Counted from the first letter of the stretch, positions 20,766 to 31,555 are shown. The stretch is DNA of 64,000 nucleotides from Pyrrhosoma nymphula (GCA_963573305.1 OY754337.1:50295164-50359163); one strand, 5' to 3'. Translations and numbers: made by a program. Notes: a model not told the origin generated them from the letters alone.

Positions 20766-21740
20766 TTGGTAATAATTATTATTTGTTAAACAATTCCTTC
20801 TCAAAGGCTTCATATATCGACAATCATTCCGACATGTAAATATTATAATGCATGAATTCCGTTTTATAAATTCAAGACAGTTATTTCATACAAACTCAGA
20901 ATAAGTAAAAGGTTATCAAGTTTTCGCTGATTATCATTTATTTGAATCAACATTAGTTGTTTATAATATCTTGGTTCTATTTATTGTTACATTTTTTAGC
21001 CCTGAGGAAGTCAATAAATTCGACGAAAAGTTGACAATGTTTGCTGGAGTTCTTTTCTTGAATATTGACCAATACCCCATGATCCTAATGATATTATCCG
21101 TGGTAAAAAAATAAGTGGTTTTTATGTAAAGATTATTACAGAACTACGGACAAAACACAATGAAAGTGTAATCCGTATCCAATGCAGGCATTGAATACTA
21201 AAAACAATGATAAAAGTCTAAAAACAACGTTACATATCGTCAAAAATAGCATCATTGGAGGCACTGATTATCGCTATTGCGGTCACTAATCGCACGCGTA
21301 AAAACGCCTATGTTTCAATGATTGCGTTCAGCTGTTATTTGCGGTTAGCGACCGGCTACTCACCTGTTACTTACTGGCATGTTTTTTTTTCATGTGACGA
21401 TGATCTCGCGCACAGCACGATAAATTATTAATAAAGAATTCCAGAAATAAACTCTTAAAATGAAACCTAACGTCTCATTGCATTTAAACGTGTTGACCTG
21501 TAACTCTACGTTTTCCGCTGTTTTCAATTTCTTTGTTTGAGAAACGCCAGTTAGTAAGAAACATCTAAAATAATCTTAAAATTTGTAAGGTTCTAAACTT
21601 CAAACAATGTTAATGTAATCCTCATGAAAGGAATGTTAAAAATCCGCTGGTGGATTGTTTCGATGTATACCTCCTAAACTTGGACTATTGGAACAGCTGA
21701 GCAAAAAAGTCAAGATACGTTTGAACTATTGGGTCAGATT
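20766..21740. other. AT-rich, no gene recognised
   Basis: Apart from a 60-base echo of an antisense LINE C-terminus near 21250-21310, nothing is recognised. CCCTGAGGAAGTCAATAAAT at about 21000 resembles a repeat fragment but cannot be classified. Confidence 0.45.
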
Positions 21741-21744
21741 GGGT

Positions 21745-22030
21745 AATATGAGGTAAATTCGTTGGATAGATAAGATCAGCAATGCAGTCCTCGGGAAAAT
21801 TGAGGTGATACAGCCTATACTTTTGAAGATCCTGAAACGAAAAAGAAATGAACGAATTGGCCACATTTTACGGCTAGTAACCTGATAAAAAACTATAATA
21901 GAAGGTTACATCCCGGGAAAAAACTACAGAGGTCGACCAAGATCGAAGTACACGAAGCAAATATTAGAAGATGTAGGGGGTAGGTACATCTTGCACCGCA
22001 TTGAAACTGCAAATTCAGATGCATATTGGT
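21745..22030 (+). pseudogene. LINE RT C-terminal relic, separate family
   Basis: Readable as KRKRNERIGHILRLVT, a stop, then TIIEGYIPGKNYRGRPRSKY and TKQILEDVGG. The IGHxLR and GKxxRGRPR motifs are typical of the C-terminus of many LINE reverse transcriptases and differ from LINE-A/B. A relative with RPRI lies at 55663-55917 on the minus strand. Confidence 0.65.
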
Positions 22031-22059
22031 AGCTTCAAAATATAGGAATACCCATACTT

Positions 22060-22268
22060 TCTACAATATAGGTAGCACACCTATAGTTACTAGTAAGTGC
22101 ATGTTGGTGAAATTTCTCCTCCTGAGAGGCATTTACAGGTTTTTGCTGACACATTAACAATCATAATATTATTAACTTTAGCAGGGTATAGTGCAGTATA
22201 TGTTGATGATAACTGACCCCCTGCCACACAACCTTGAGGTGGCTTGCTGGGTTTTATGTAGCTGTAAA
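22060..22268 (+). mobile_element. Old LINE 3' UTR and tail
   Basis: GTGCATGTTGGTGAAATTTC, CTCCTGAGAGGCATTTACAG, GGTATAGTGCAGTATATG, then ACCCCCTGCCACACAACC and a damaged right hairpin arm (GCTGGG). 22285-22350 downstream may hold the end of another LINE ORF (RELMGRMRQLPTSLRTEDQ), too short to claim. Confidence 0.6.
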
Positions 22269-22354
22269 AATGTCTGGGAGAGGAGAGAATTAATGGGAAG
22301 AATGCGACAGCTGCCAACCAGTCTAAGGACTGAAGACCAATAATGACGGTTCGA

Positions 22355-22980
22355 GACCGTGCCGTAGCTTGAAATCTGCGTGGACAAAGAACGTAATCGG
22401 GAGTTAAAAAGTGAGGAGTGATTTTTTTTTTCAACTCCCGTGTTGTGGCAGCTTGTTCACGGGAGAGAATGAGGGTAGGGGCAGAGGCAGGAGAGGGGGA
22501 ATGGATGCTGTCGGGGGGGAACATTTATATCTCACGCGTCCCCGCTTCTGTGCTTGCGTTTGTGTGCGCCAATGTGTACACATCGGCCCCGTTCAGGACC
22601 CCCCATCCCCTTACCCCCTCTCAGTCCCTTCTTCCGCCGTTGGTCTCCCTCTCTCTCTCTATACGCACACGGTTTCGTCGCGCCAACCGCCTTTTACACT
22701 CCGCGCATGCGCCTTACGCACCTTTCTTCGCCTCTCTCTCTCCAAAGCATAGTGACCGAAAATTTTTGGTCCGCCGGGACCAACCGTTACGGTCCAACAC
22801 GTATCGCAGGCTGCCGACGCCGATTCCACATGCCGCGGTACAGTTACCCTCCACCCCCCATCTTTACTCTCTCTTTCTTTCAATCTCTCTTTCAATGGTT
22901 TCCTCCTTTCGTCTGAGTACGTGGAAGAGCATTCCTATCTTCCCTACCCCTCGCAGTTCGATGAAGCTCATGTAAAGTAC
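22355..22980. other. Pyrimidine-rich GC block, no gene
   Basis: Strong C/T bias with runs of CTCTCTCT. Three overlapping plus-strand frames of 113-185 codons are open, which is the signature of composition rather than coding. No domain or motif is seen. Confidence 0.5.
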
Positions 22981-22984
22981 CTCT

Positions 22985-23165
22985 GTGCGCTAATATAGTT
23001 TTACAGAAGCCTTACATGCTTCCTGTATAATTCTTATGCCTCTGTGCATTTATGTAGTTAAAAATATATTCATACTGTATATAACATCTACATAATACCC
23101 TGTAAGCTGCCTCAAGGGTGTGTGGCATGGGGTGAGTTCTCCCCAGCATGAACTACACCATACCC
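22985..23165 (-). mobile_element. LINE tail pieces: old plus-strand UTR, then antisense LINE-A tail
   Basis: 22985-23080 is an old plus-strand 3' UTR stretch (CATGCTTCCTGTATAATTCT). 23086-23165 is an antisense A-type tail of 80 bases (CATCTACATAATACCCTGTA, hairpin, CATGAACTACACCATACCC). It meets a plus-strand LINE-B tail directly. Confidence 0.65.
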
Positions 23166-23166
23166 A

Positions 23167-23301
23167 CCTGGTCTGCGCCTAGCGGCCGGGGGAACGTGCG
23201 AGGTCCTGATTTGAACTCGGACGAGTGCTGCATGGCTGGTGTGGAATACTCCCGTGCCATACACCATAGTGGTCGCTTGCACGGTACTTCGTAGATGTAG
23301 A
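23167..23301 (+). mobile_element. LINE-B tail
   Basis: CTGGTCTGCGCCTAGCGGCC, GGAACGTGCGAGGTCCTGAT, the B hairpin (CCGTGC with GCACGG) and ACTTCGTAGATGTAG. 135 bases only. Head-to-head with the A tail on its left. Confidence 0.82.
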
Positions 23302-23447
23302 TACCCCAGTAAGGTTGATGAAACTACGAATGCTAATGCATTAGGAAGAACCTGCTAATGCTTGTAAGTAGGCGATACTCACCCATTGGCGGTCCCAAGG
23401 GGGGGGCAGCTCCCCACCCCAAACCCGGCGTATTTCTTTGTCATTCA

Positions 23448-23826
23448 TTCAAGTATTCTACCAGCTGATTGGTAGGTTCTTGGACAGTCCCCATTTTGTA
23501 TCCCAACCTAATAGAAATTGTCTCGCATTCCCTCCTAAGGATGGCCCGTTATTAGATCCCTCTTCAATTCTTCATATCTTCTACCTCCTCTTATTTCGTC
23601 CAGAATTCCTATCCTCTTCCTTCCTCTCCCACGCTTCCCCAGTGTTCTCCCCTCTATCACTCTCTTCAACATGCCCTCTCCTCTCAAAACCTCCTCCATC
23701 CATCTCTTCTGCCTTCTCCGAACCTCTGCCACAAGCTTCCTCTCCTCTCCGACCATATCCAATACCTCCTCGTTCGTCTTTCTCGCCATCCAGCTAACCT
23801 TCTCCATCCTTCTCCAAACCCACATC
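23448..23826 (-). pseudogene. RTE-like LINE C-terminus, second copy
   Basis: Minus-strand frame (23825-23535) reads VSWMARKTNEEVLDMVGEER, AEVRRRQKRWMEEVLRGEGM and GRTLGKRGRGRKRIGILDEI, then continues to the same 3' end as the 3.7 kb copy (CATTCATTCAAGTATTCTAC on the plus strand). It is less damaged than the first copy here and 5' truncated to about 375 bases. The comparison defines the 3' end of this family. Confidence 0.85.
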
Positions 23827-23894
23827 TCATAGACCTTAAAATAAAAGCCTAAATTTTTTGTTGCTTCTTTTGCTTTTGAAGTTTTGGTTATTTT

Positions 23895-24545
23895 GCGGAA
23901 TTATTGGAGGAATTAGGGTGGGAATCTCTAACTGATCGAAGGGAGAAATACAGGTTAAATCTTTTGCGCAAGTTCGAAGCAGACAGTTTTTTGCCGGACG
24001 TTCAACATATATTGCTGGAGCCAACGTACTACGGTAGAAGCGATGACAGGAATAGAATAAAGGAAATTGACTGCAGAACCGATAAATTTAAAATCTCTTT
24101 TTCCCACGCACAATAAGAGATCATAATAGTTGCGATATATCAATCATATGAAACTCCCACCCTCAAAAGGTAGAGTAGAATTTTCACTTGTGTTTAATAA
24201 CATAACATCATAACTAACACTTCACACCGCTTGATATGTCCGGCATTATTTTCTTTTATTCTCTGCATGAAGTAGCATCTCGTAGCATTCATAAATTAAC
24301 AGTATTAGTAATATTAACCAGTATATGTGTCTATAGCATTGTTCTGCATGTTCATTTACGTAGCATTCTCCCAGTTTCTGGTTTGACTGCCTACTGTTCT
24401 CCTTACTGCTTTTTGGTTTGTGCCTAGTGGCCGGGGGAATGTGCGAGGTCTGATTTGTGCTGGGATGAGTTCTGCATGCCTGGTGTGGAATCACCCCGTG
24501 CCACCCACCCGAGTGATGGCTTGCACGGTACTTTGCAGATGTAGA
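23895..24545 (+). mobile_element. LINE-B, 5' truncated
   Basis: Open from MEELGWESLTDRREKYRLNL to KFKISFSHAQ (23904-24116), with a one-base loss turning the end of FFPRTIRD out of frame. Then 3' UTR, hairpin (CCGTGC/GCACGG) and TTGCAGATGTAG. 24546-24840 beyond it shows nothing. Confidence 0.85.
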
Positions 24546-24841
24546 AAATCCAGTTAAATTTTAATGAACTAAAACGATTTTTAAAACCACAAGCTAAATG
24601 CGAATGTAAATCAAAATCATTTTGGAATTAGTCGAAACTTGGTGGTAATCTAAAAGGGAAATATGCATTTATTAAAGAAAATGCTCTTCTTAAAACGCTA
24701 GCTTTTGCCTCCAAGCCACTTATAACGCGCCATTTTGCACATAGTTTGTTATGAATTTCCGGGACGAGACCAACGAACACCTCTTTTCCTGGGGGATACT
24801 TCATGTCCCAAGAGCCGCTGATCTGGAGCCGCCCCTGTACT

Positions 24842-25395
24842 CACCAAAATGCACCGCACTCTGGGTATTCTACCTATGTTACAGAATCTATTTGTATTCG
24901 TGTATTTTGCCACTACACGAATTCACAGAAATAAAAAGTTTTTCAGAAAAAATGCACGAGGTTCTGTTAATACTACGTAGCAGATTTAAAAAAACAGGCA
25001 TATTAGGGAGAAAATCGACTAATTAGCTTCACTATCGAAAGACAAACCTAGTTAAAATTCTCATTGGCAGCTATTATGTTCTTTTATCGTTCGCAGGAAA
25101 AAATGGCATTTTAATCAAGTCTATTTCCCTAATTTTATATTAATTATTCGATCTACCGTAGTGTGTCGGTCTTCGTAAAATGGTATTAACATCGTCAAAA
25201 AATAAATTGATTTTGAACATAAATTTAAGATTGTATTAATCTTAATATACGATCTGAAAGCGATTCCCATCCCAGTTGCTGCAGAAAGCTAGTAGCACTA
25301 GCGAAATTATCATAACGGCCTTTCACTTATCTTTTCTAACTTAGTTTTCGAGCCTACTTCATAAGGATCCCAAATACTGGCAGCGTATTCTAAGA
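24842..25395 (-). mobile_element. Old LINE-A relative, minus strand
   Basis: 3' UTR landmarks (CATTGGCAGCTATTATGTTC) followed by antisense ORF end: CTACCGTAGTGTGTCGG, ATTCCCATCCCAGTTGCTGC, GGATCCCAAATACTGGCAGC. Numerous indels. No tail hairpin at its left border, so the 3' end is lost. Confidence 0.7.
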
Positions 25396-25399
25396 TTGG

Positions 25400-25580
25400 T
25401 AGCATATTGTGTGGTGCATGTTGGTGAAAATTTCACTTCCTGACAGTTATTTGTAAGTTTTTTGTTAAGACATTTATAGTCGTAGTTTCATCAACCTTTG
25501 TTGTGTGCGTTGGAGTTTTAAAAAATCACCCTCTGATACACGCCCTTGAAGTTACTTGCAGGGTATTATGTAGGCGTAAA
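25400..25580 (+). mobile_element. Old LINE tail, plus strand
   Basis: GTGGTGCATGTTGGTGAAAA, ACTTCCTGACAGTTATTTG and CTTGCAGGGTATTATGTAGG. It touches the 5' end of the preceding minus-strand copy, another head-to-head pair. Confidence 0.6.
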
Positions 25581-26543
25581 ATTTTTTGGATTCGTAAAAA
25601 AATTATGTAATTAAAAATCTTTGAAAAAAGTTAGGTTTTAATAATCTGGCTGGTTGAAATTGCATCTACAGATGTAAATGTAAAACATTCCTACCTTCCC
25701 TGCCCCTCGAATCGAATGAATTCCTAATAAAATCATTTGGATCAGCAAAAAAAATTATCCTGAGAATAAGCGTAGGTTTTAATAAACTGGAGTGTTGGCC
25801 ACACATCTAGATGTAGAGAATTGCTATATTTTCTACGCATCGTTGTATGGCGAAGTCGAAATAAAATTTCTTGGATTTGCCGAAAGAGCAATGGTTCCCT
25901 AAGTGGGCGCTACCGTCTCCTATGGAGCGGTGCTTTAATTTATGTGGTGAATGGGGTGAGAAGAAACAATGGACCACCAAGGGGGCACCTGAGGTAGGGT
26001 GGCTGGAAGGTGGCTGTGGGTGATGGGTCCATTTGATCTTCATTATTCTTCGATTACACCACATCCACATTGCTTACATTCTCTTTTACTATGCAGCTGT
26101 TATTTTCCAGTCTCCACAGCCTTATGAGAGCGTACTCCAAATGTATGCTTAAATGAAATACTTCCTTATCTTCAGGCATGTGTTACTCTGGTCAGTGAGA
26201 ATTTTCCATTCAAGGAGTTGAAGTTAGCGCACTTCCGAACACATCAGCGCACTTAAGCTCACACGAACGACGTTGAATGAAACGATGTGCGCTGGCGAAA
26301 TGTTTAGTAATCTGCCGATGGGTAACTTTTCGTGAGTGTACAGCAGTCATGGCCGAATTTTCTTATAGAGTTATCGAATTAGTTCAAAATAAGTATTTAA
26401 AAACGCAATCTTTTTACCAAAGAGTAATGAAAACTTTACAATATACAGGTTTGACGCCATAATGGAAAATCAACACAAAAACATCTATCTTGGATGCGAT
26501 TATCGACGTATTTTGTTGCTTAGCGCCCATCAACTCTGCTGTT
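25581..26543. other. No gene; a short imperfect direct repeat
   Basis: 25580-25675 and 25735-25815 share TTTGGAT, AAAAAAATTAT, TAGGTTTTAATAA and CATCTA(C/G)A(T)GATGTA in the same order, so a unit of about 90 bases is duplicated. The remainder has no recognisable feature. Confidence 0.5.
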
Positions 26544-26544
26544 T

Positions 26545-26615
26545 TACATCTACATTTACATGTTACCCTGCGAGCCACCTCTAGGGTGTTTGGCAGGGGG
26601 TGACAAGTCACCAAA
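26545..26615 (-). mobile_element. LINE-C tail, about 70 bases
   Basis: TACATCTACATTTACATG, TACCCTGCGAGCCACCTC, TAGGGTGTTTGGCAGGGGGT, GACAAGTCACCAAAG, then unrelated sequence. This is a tail-only insertion. Confidence 0.8.
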
Positions 26616-26619
26616 GTCA

Positions 26620-27340
26620 GTTTTGAAGTGCACTACCTCGTGCGCAGGGTCTGTAACGAATGTAAGGCAAGTGCGCTGTTGTATTGCGAAGTGATTAGCG
26701 CACTGGAGCGAATGGAAAACTCCCAGTATCTAATCCACAAAAAAATTTAATGGTGTCCTAACACCCCCTGCCGCAAGTCTTTGCGGCCGCTCACTGGGTA
26801 CAACAAGAATGCTAGGTGTAGTTCTTCTAGTGTTCTCACTCCCGGGGCGGAATTGACGGATGCTCATGTACAAAATCTCCCACGGAAGGGATCTTCATCG
26901 CCTGTAGTTCCGGAGGAGTCCTGCCTCTCAATCGCTTCGTCGAGGGTCGCTGACTGGCCGGCGGGGGAGTTGCCGCTGCAAGCATGCGAAGGAAGGGTTA
27001 GCAGGAAGGATTTCTGTTTAGGAGCCGAGTGAGAGGACCCGTCGAGGGGAAGAACTCTTGTTCGGAATGAAGCGGGATGGAGAGGGGGGGTTAGTGTGGG
27101 AGGGGTTGGAGGGGAGTACGCTACACCAGCTATACACACTGTACACTCGGCGAGATAGGAGGGGAAGGCTGGGGAGGATAGGAGGGGGTGGAACTAACTA
27201 ACAGGGAGAGGGGTGAACAAACCGGCAAGAGCTACTGCTGGAGCTCCGCTCTTGCCTTGGTGATAGTTCCGATCCGAATGATTTACACTCGTGACCCGGA
27301 TCTTATGAAGTATTTCATTGGCGAACCGGTTCGTACTTCT
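26620..27340. other. GC-rich block, no gene recognised
   Basis: 26780-27330 is GC-rich with G-runs. A tail-like ACACCCCCTGCCGCAAG at 26760 may be an old LINE end. Open frames occur on both strands without a recognisable protein. Confidence 0.45.
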
Positions 27341-27344
27341 CCGT

Positions 27345-27452
27345 TCACGAAATACCGTGCAAGCCACCACCAGGGTGTGTGGCACGGGGTGACTCCCCCC
27401 CCCCACCAACACCAACCCCTGTAGTGCCACCCCCTGCCACACACCCCTGAGG
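27345..27452. mobile_element. Facing LINE tail fragments at the 5' edge of a LINE-B
   Basis: 27350-27397 is an antisense B tail (TACCGTGCAAGCCACCACC, GGCACGGGGTGAC). After a C-rich spacer, 27428-27450 is a sense A-tail piece (CCCTGCCACACACCCCTGAG) that ends in mid-hairpin and is joined directly to LINE-B coding sequence. The two pieces form an inverted pair. Confidence 0.65.
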
Positions 27453-28955
27453 TGCATGCGAAACCCAGTTGGCCCTCTTCCTTCACGACATTCTTTCCTC
27501 GGGAGAAAAGCTTGTCCAGGTAGACGCAATATTTCTAGATTTTAAAAAAGCTTTCGATAAGGTCCCTCATTCAAAGTTACTCGTTAAGTTGGAAGCATAC
27601 GGAATACACCACGACGTAATATGTTGGATAAAAGAGTTCTTAGCCGACAGCGAACAGAGGGTAGTTCTTAATGGCGTTAGCTCAAATATAGTGAAAGTTA
27701 CATCAGGTGTACCTCAGGGAAGTGTCATCGGTCCCTTATTGTTCCTTTTGTATATTAATGATATCACTACCGTTGTTGCTAGCAAAATTCGCCTCTTCGC
27801 AGATGACGCAGTGTTGTACAGGGATGTAGACAATGAGTCCGACAAGATTGCGCTACAAAAAGACCTAGATGCTATAAATGAATGTTGCAATACTTGGCAG
27901 TTAGAATTGAATTTTAAAAAGTGCGTTGTTATGAATTTTTGGAAAAAGAATAACTCGGTCAACGATACGTACAAAATTAATCAAACAGACTTATCAAATG
28001 TAGAGTCAGTTAAATACTTAGGTGTGACCCTTACTCAGGACCTGTCCTGGGGGAAACACGTTCGGGAAATCTGCGGACAGGCTAGTCGCAAATTGGGATT
28101 TATCAAGAGAATATTAGGAAAATGCGACGAGAAAGTTAAAGAGCGATGTTATTTTTCACTCGTGAGACCTCACTTGGAGCACGCCGCTAGCATATGGGAC
28201 CCTTACGAAGTAGGACTAATCTCTGAAATAGATAGAATACAACGGAGAGCAGCAAGATTTGTGAAAGGTTGTTAGGATAAACTTAGCAGTGTTACCGAAT
28301 TGTTGAAGGAATTAGGGTGGGAATCTCTTACTGATCGAAGGGAGAAATACAGATTAAATCTTTTGCGCAAACTCGGAGCAGACAGTTTTTTTGCCGGACG
28401 TTCAACACATACTGCTAGAGCCAACGTACTACGGTAGAAGCGATCACAGGAATAAAATAAAGGAAATTGACTGCAGAACCGATAGATTTAAAATGTCATT
28501 TTTCCCACGTGCAATAAGGGATCATAATAGTTGCGATAGATCAATCACTTGAAACTCCCACCCTCAATAGGTGGAGTAGAATTTTCACTTGTGCTTAATA
28601 ACACCACATAATTACTAACTCTTCACACCGGTCGATTAGTCCGGCATTATTTTATTTTGTTCTTTGCATGAGGTAGCATCTCGTAGTATTCATAAATTAA
28701 CAGTGTCAGTAATATTAACCACTAGATGTGTCTATAGCATTTTTCTGCATATTTGTATGTTCTTTTACGTATCACTCTCCCAGTTTCCGGTTGGACTGCG
28801 CATTGTTCTCCTGACTACCTTTGGCTTGCGCCTAGAGCCAGGGGGGGCGTGCGAGGTTTGGATTTGTTCAGGGACGAGTGCTGCATTCCTGGTGTGGAAT
28901 CACCCCGTGTCACACACCCTAGTGGTGGCTTGCACGGTCCATCGTAGATGTAGAT
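27448..28955 (+). mobile_element. LINE-B, 1.5 kb, RT to tail
   Basis: The longest LINE-B RT copy. It begins within CETQLALFLHDIL and runs through the palm, thumb and C-terminus into the 3' UTR and tail (CTTGCACGGTCCATCGTAG, then ATGTAGATGTAGA). The left hairpin arm carries CCGTGT, giving a G-U pair. The coding part is annotated separately. Confidence 0.9.
27469..28555 (+). pseudogene. LINE-B reverse transcriptase, nonsense and frameshift
   Basis: Open from 27469 to TAG at 28273-28275 (268 codons). Motif A is IFLDFKKAFDKVPHSK, motif B region GVPQGSVIGPLLFLLY, motif C RLFADDAVLYRDV with the FADD box. Then KKCVVMNFWKKN, ESVKYLGVTLTQDLSWGKH, KLGFIKRILGKCDEKV and FSLVRPHLEHAASIWDP. The TAG replaces the TAC found in the 46.7 kb copy (KGCYDK). 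A one-T expansion near 28390 then shifts frame before FAGRSTHTA. RT in this family copies element RNA at the nick. Without the endonuclease and with two lesions it is dead. Confidence 0.9.
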
Positions 28956-28979
28956 GTAGAAGGGTATTTTGTAGATGTA

Positions 28980-29100
28980 GTGCTCGTCCTAGTTCAAATC
29001 AGAACCTAGCACGTTCCCCCGGCCGATAGGCAAAGACCAGAAAGCAGGCAGGAGAACAATACTAGGCCTAACAAGAAACCAAGAGTGTGCTGCATTGACA
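28980..29100 (-). mobile_element. LINE-B 3' UTR piece without tail
   Basis: GTGCTCGTCCTAGTTCAAAT, CACGTTCCCCCGGCCGATAG and GAAACCAAGAGTGTGCTGC in antisense B order. The hairpin is missing; GGGTATTTTGTAGATGTAG on its left belongs to an A-type tail in the other orientation. Confidence 0.65.
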
Positions 29101-29102
29101 AA

Positions 29103-29600
29103 CATCTACATCTACAAAATACCCTGCAAGCCACCTCAGGGGTGTGTGGCAGGGGGTGAGTAATCACCAACATCCATTACACTATTCCCTAAAGTTAGTG
29201 TAACTACGACTAATTATGCATTAGCATAAATCGCTAATGCTTGTCATGAGGCGAAGCCTCAGAAGCATCTACATCTACAAAATACCCTGCAAGCCACCTC
29301 AGGGGTGTGTGGCAGGGGGTGAGTAATCATCAACATGCATTACACTATACCCTAGAGTTAGTGTAACTACGACTAATTATGAATTAGCATAAATCGCTAA
29401 TGCTTGTCATGAGGCGAAGCCTCACAAGCATCTACATCTACATCTACAAAATACCCTGCAAGCCACCTCAGGGGTGTGTGGCAGGGGGTGAGAAATCACC
29501 AACATGCATTACACTATACCCTAGAGTTAGTGTAACTACGACTAATTATGAATTAGCATAAATCGCTAATGCTTGTCATGAGGCGAAGCCTCACAAGCAT
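29103..29600 (-). repeat. Three tandem LINE-A tail units leading into a fourth
   Basis: Units at 29103-29267, 29268-29430 and 29431-29600, each starting with TCTACATCTACAAAATACC and ending with GAAGCCTCAnAAGCAT, directly joined head-to-tail. The fourth (from 29601) continues into a longer LINE-A. Units are about 163-170 bases and nearly identical. Each contains hairpins 1 to 4 of the LINE-A 3' UTR. All junctions fall at the same place. Confidence 0.93.
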
Positions 29601-30103
29601 CTACATCTACATCTACAAAATACCCTGCAGGCCACCTCAGGGGTGTGTGGCAGGGGGTGAGTAATCACCAACATGCATTACACTATACCCTAGAGTTAGT
29701 GTAACTACGACTAATTATGCATTAGCATAAATCGCTGATTCTTGTCACGAGGCGAAGCCTCACAAGCATGCACCACTACACTACAGATGTCATCAAAATG
29801 GAGAGTGACCGTCAATAAACATGCATTCTACAACTACACAGATGGACAGGGACTCAAGACCCATGTAGAAAACATGCTAGGCGTGATGTTAGTATGTACT
29901 AGGAAACAGATAAGGATTCAAGTATTAGGAGTACTACTACTACTAAGAGCTACACTACCTAACGACAAACCTAGATAAAAGTCTCATTTGCAGCTGTTAT
30001 GGTCCCTTATCGTTCGTGGGAATAATGACATCTTAAATCTGTCCGTTCTGCGGTCTAGTTCCCTAATTTTACTCTCATGGTCTGATCTACCGTAGTAACT
30101 CGG
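29601..30103 (-). mobile_element. LINE-A 3' end
   Basis: Last unit of the tandem, continuing through the full 3' UTR to the end of the ORF (CTACCGTAGTA near 30090). No lesions in the hairpins; one hairpin-2 arm has a GCTGATTC change. Confidence 0.88.
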
Positions 30104-30116
30104 ATTGCATGCAACA

Positions 30117-30525
30117 CTACACTACACTTCCCTAACTTTATCGTCGCACTTGCCAAGTACTCTTTTAACAAATCCCAATTTACGATTAGCTTGACCGGTA
30201 ATTTCTCGAATATGTTTACTCCACGATAGATCATTAGTCAGTTTAACTCCGAGGTACTTAACCGATTCTACGGTGTCTAGTTTTATGTTGTTTATGCAAT
30301 AGCTGATACAAGGAGCGTTTTTCCGTTTCCAAAAATTCACAACAACGCATTTTTTCAGGTTTAATTCTAGCTGCCACGCATCGCACTACTCTTGTATTGC
30401 CTCGAGGTCCTTAGTTAGCGCTTCCTTGTCATTAAAGCTACAAATTTCTCTATACACCACTGCGTCGTCAGCAAATAATCTAAGCTTACTGTCAACTTTG
30501 TCACCGATGTCGTTTATGTACAAAA
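30117..30525 (-). pseudogene. LINE-A RT fragment
   Basis: Minus-strand frame covers the region from FADDAVVY (near 30465) through KKCVVVNFWKRKNAPC, ESVKYLGVKLTNDLSW to KLGFVKRVLGKCDDKVRE at 30122. Both ends are cut: no C-terminus or tail. It shows a stop near 30390 (TGG to TAG in the QEWCDAWQ region). Confidence 0.85.
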
Positions 30526-30689
30526 CATGACAACATGGAGTACATGTGTGAACATACAACCACTGATTAGTATTGATTTTTAATTTTTTTAATTGATGGA
30601 TACTAGAAGATATTAGTTCGTGCAGAAAATAAAATCATGTTTGACATTACAAGCGAGATCGGTGAGAACGATCATAAGCCTAAGATTGG

Positions 30690-31300
30690 GGGAATATATT
30701 GCAATACAGATTTATAATTTCATTTTTTAGCGGACAAAAAGAAATCATACTAGTTGCGATAGATCTTTTCGATGGGATTCCTACCCTTGCTAGGTAGACT
30801 AGGCTTAGTGCTTTTGCTATTTAACAGGGTTTTCCAACTTGCAAGGCCTCAAAGGCTACAACTTAACCTTTAATATGGTTGCGGGCCGTAGTAATAAATT
30901 ATTATTTTTAAAAGTAACAATAAGAAACAACATTAGGTATAAAAATAAATATATTCAACAGATACTGGCGAGATATCGTGGAAGTTCTTCATTATGTAAG
31001 AGAAACAATTGCACTTTTCCATAAATTGGAATTACAATTTGTGGAAAAGTGCAATTTTTTCTCTTTCATTATAAAAATAAATTTCTGAATATTTGTCTAA
31101 TAACCTTTCGCGGGCCACAATAAATGGCACCGCGGGGCGCATGCGGCCAAGGGGCCGCCAGTTGGACAACCCTGCTATATAACATATCGTTGTTACTATA
31201 ACGTATTCCCACTTGAAATGTCCCTCATGATTTTGTTTTCTCCATGAATTTATATTTCGTAGTATTATTGTATTTTTAAAACTAATCAGTATTACTATGT
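30690..31300 (+). mobile_element. Old LINE-B 3' UTR split by a hAT MITE
   Basis: Left part 30690-30824: GACAAAAAGAAATCATACTAG, GTTGCGATAGATC, CCCTTGCTAGGTAGACTAG. Right part 31175-31300: GAAATGTCCCTCATGATTTTG, TTTCGTAGTATTATTG. The order matches younger LINE-B 3' UTRs when the MITE is removed. Confidence 0.7.
30825..31174. mobile_element. hAT-type MITE, 350 bp
   Basis: Termini CAGGGTTTTCCAACTTGC and (reverse complement of the right end) CAGGGTTGTCCAACTGGC, matching over 15 of 18 bases. Flanks CTATTTAA (30817-30824) and CTATATAA (31175-31182) are an 8 bp duplication with one change, diagnostic of hAT. There is no transposase. The centre holds a second palindrome, AATTGCACTTTTCCATAAATT against AATTTGTGGAAAAGTGCAAT, around 31006-31057. 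Confidence 0.88.
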
Positions 31301-31497
31301 TAACCCGTTTACTTGGCTTAACGGAATACGGCAAAATATGAAATAATTAAATATCCGTAAAGATATTTTTTGTAAGTCTCACTCAAAAACGGATACGTGA
31401 TTGTCGTGTTAGGGGTGTGCGATAAAATTTGGATAACGACGGAAGTAGATATTTACTAGTGGTGAGGATATGAATTATAATAATTTTTATGATGCGA

Positions 31498-31555
31498 GCA
31501 TATAAAGATAAGGGAGTTGATGAGGGGGTTGTCTCGGAATAGACGTAAATAAGAG
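31498..31555 (+). mobile_element. Short RTE-like LINE fragment
   Basis: GGGAGTTGATGAGGGGGTTG followed by CGGAATAGACGTAAATAAGAG matches 3186-3240 of the RTE-like element (the RELMRG region). Both ends are truncated. Confidence 0.6.

Noticed and set aside
20990..21060. CCCTGAGGAAGTC stretch as a LINE end
   Set aside because: Vaguely like sequences seen near some insect repeats but no tail, ORF or second copy in the window.
22411..22975. Three overlapping open frames of 113-185 codons
   Set aside because: They overlap in different frames on a C/T-rich tract, are rich in S, P and L, and show no domain. Composition explains them.
28664..29029. Recurring 90-150 codon frame (starting MHEVASRSIHKLTV) also at 47154 and 59749
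   Set aside because: It lies entirely in the LINE-B 3' UTR and recurs with every LINE-B copy. It is a by-product of the repeat, not a gene; no start context or codon conservation supports it.
29103..29770. CRISPR-like direct repeat array
   Set aside because: The units are contiguous copies of a LINE 3' UTR with no unique spacers, in a eukaryotic genome.
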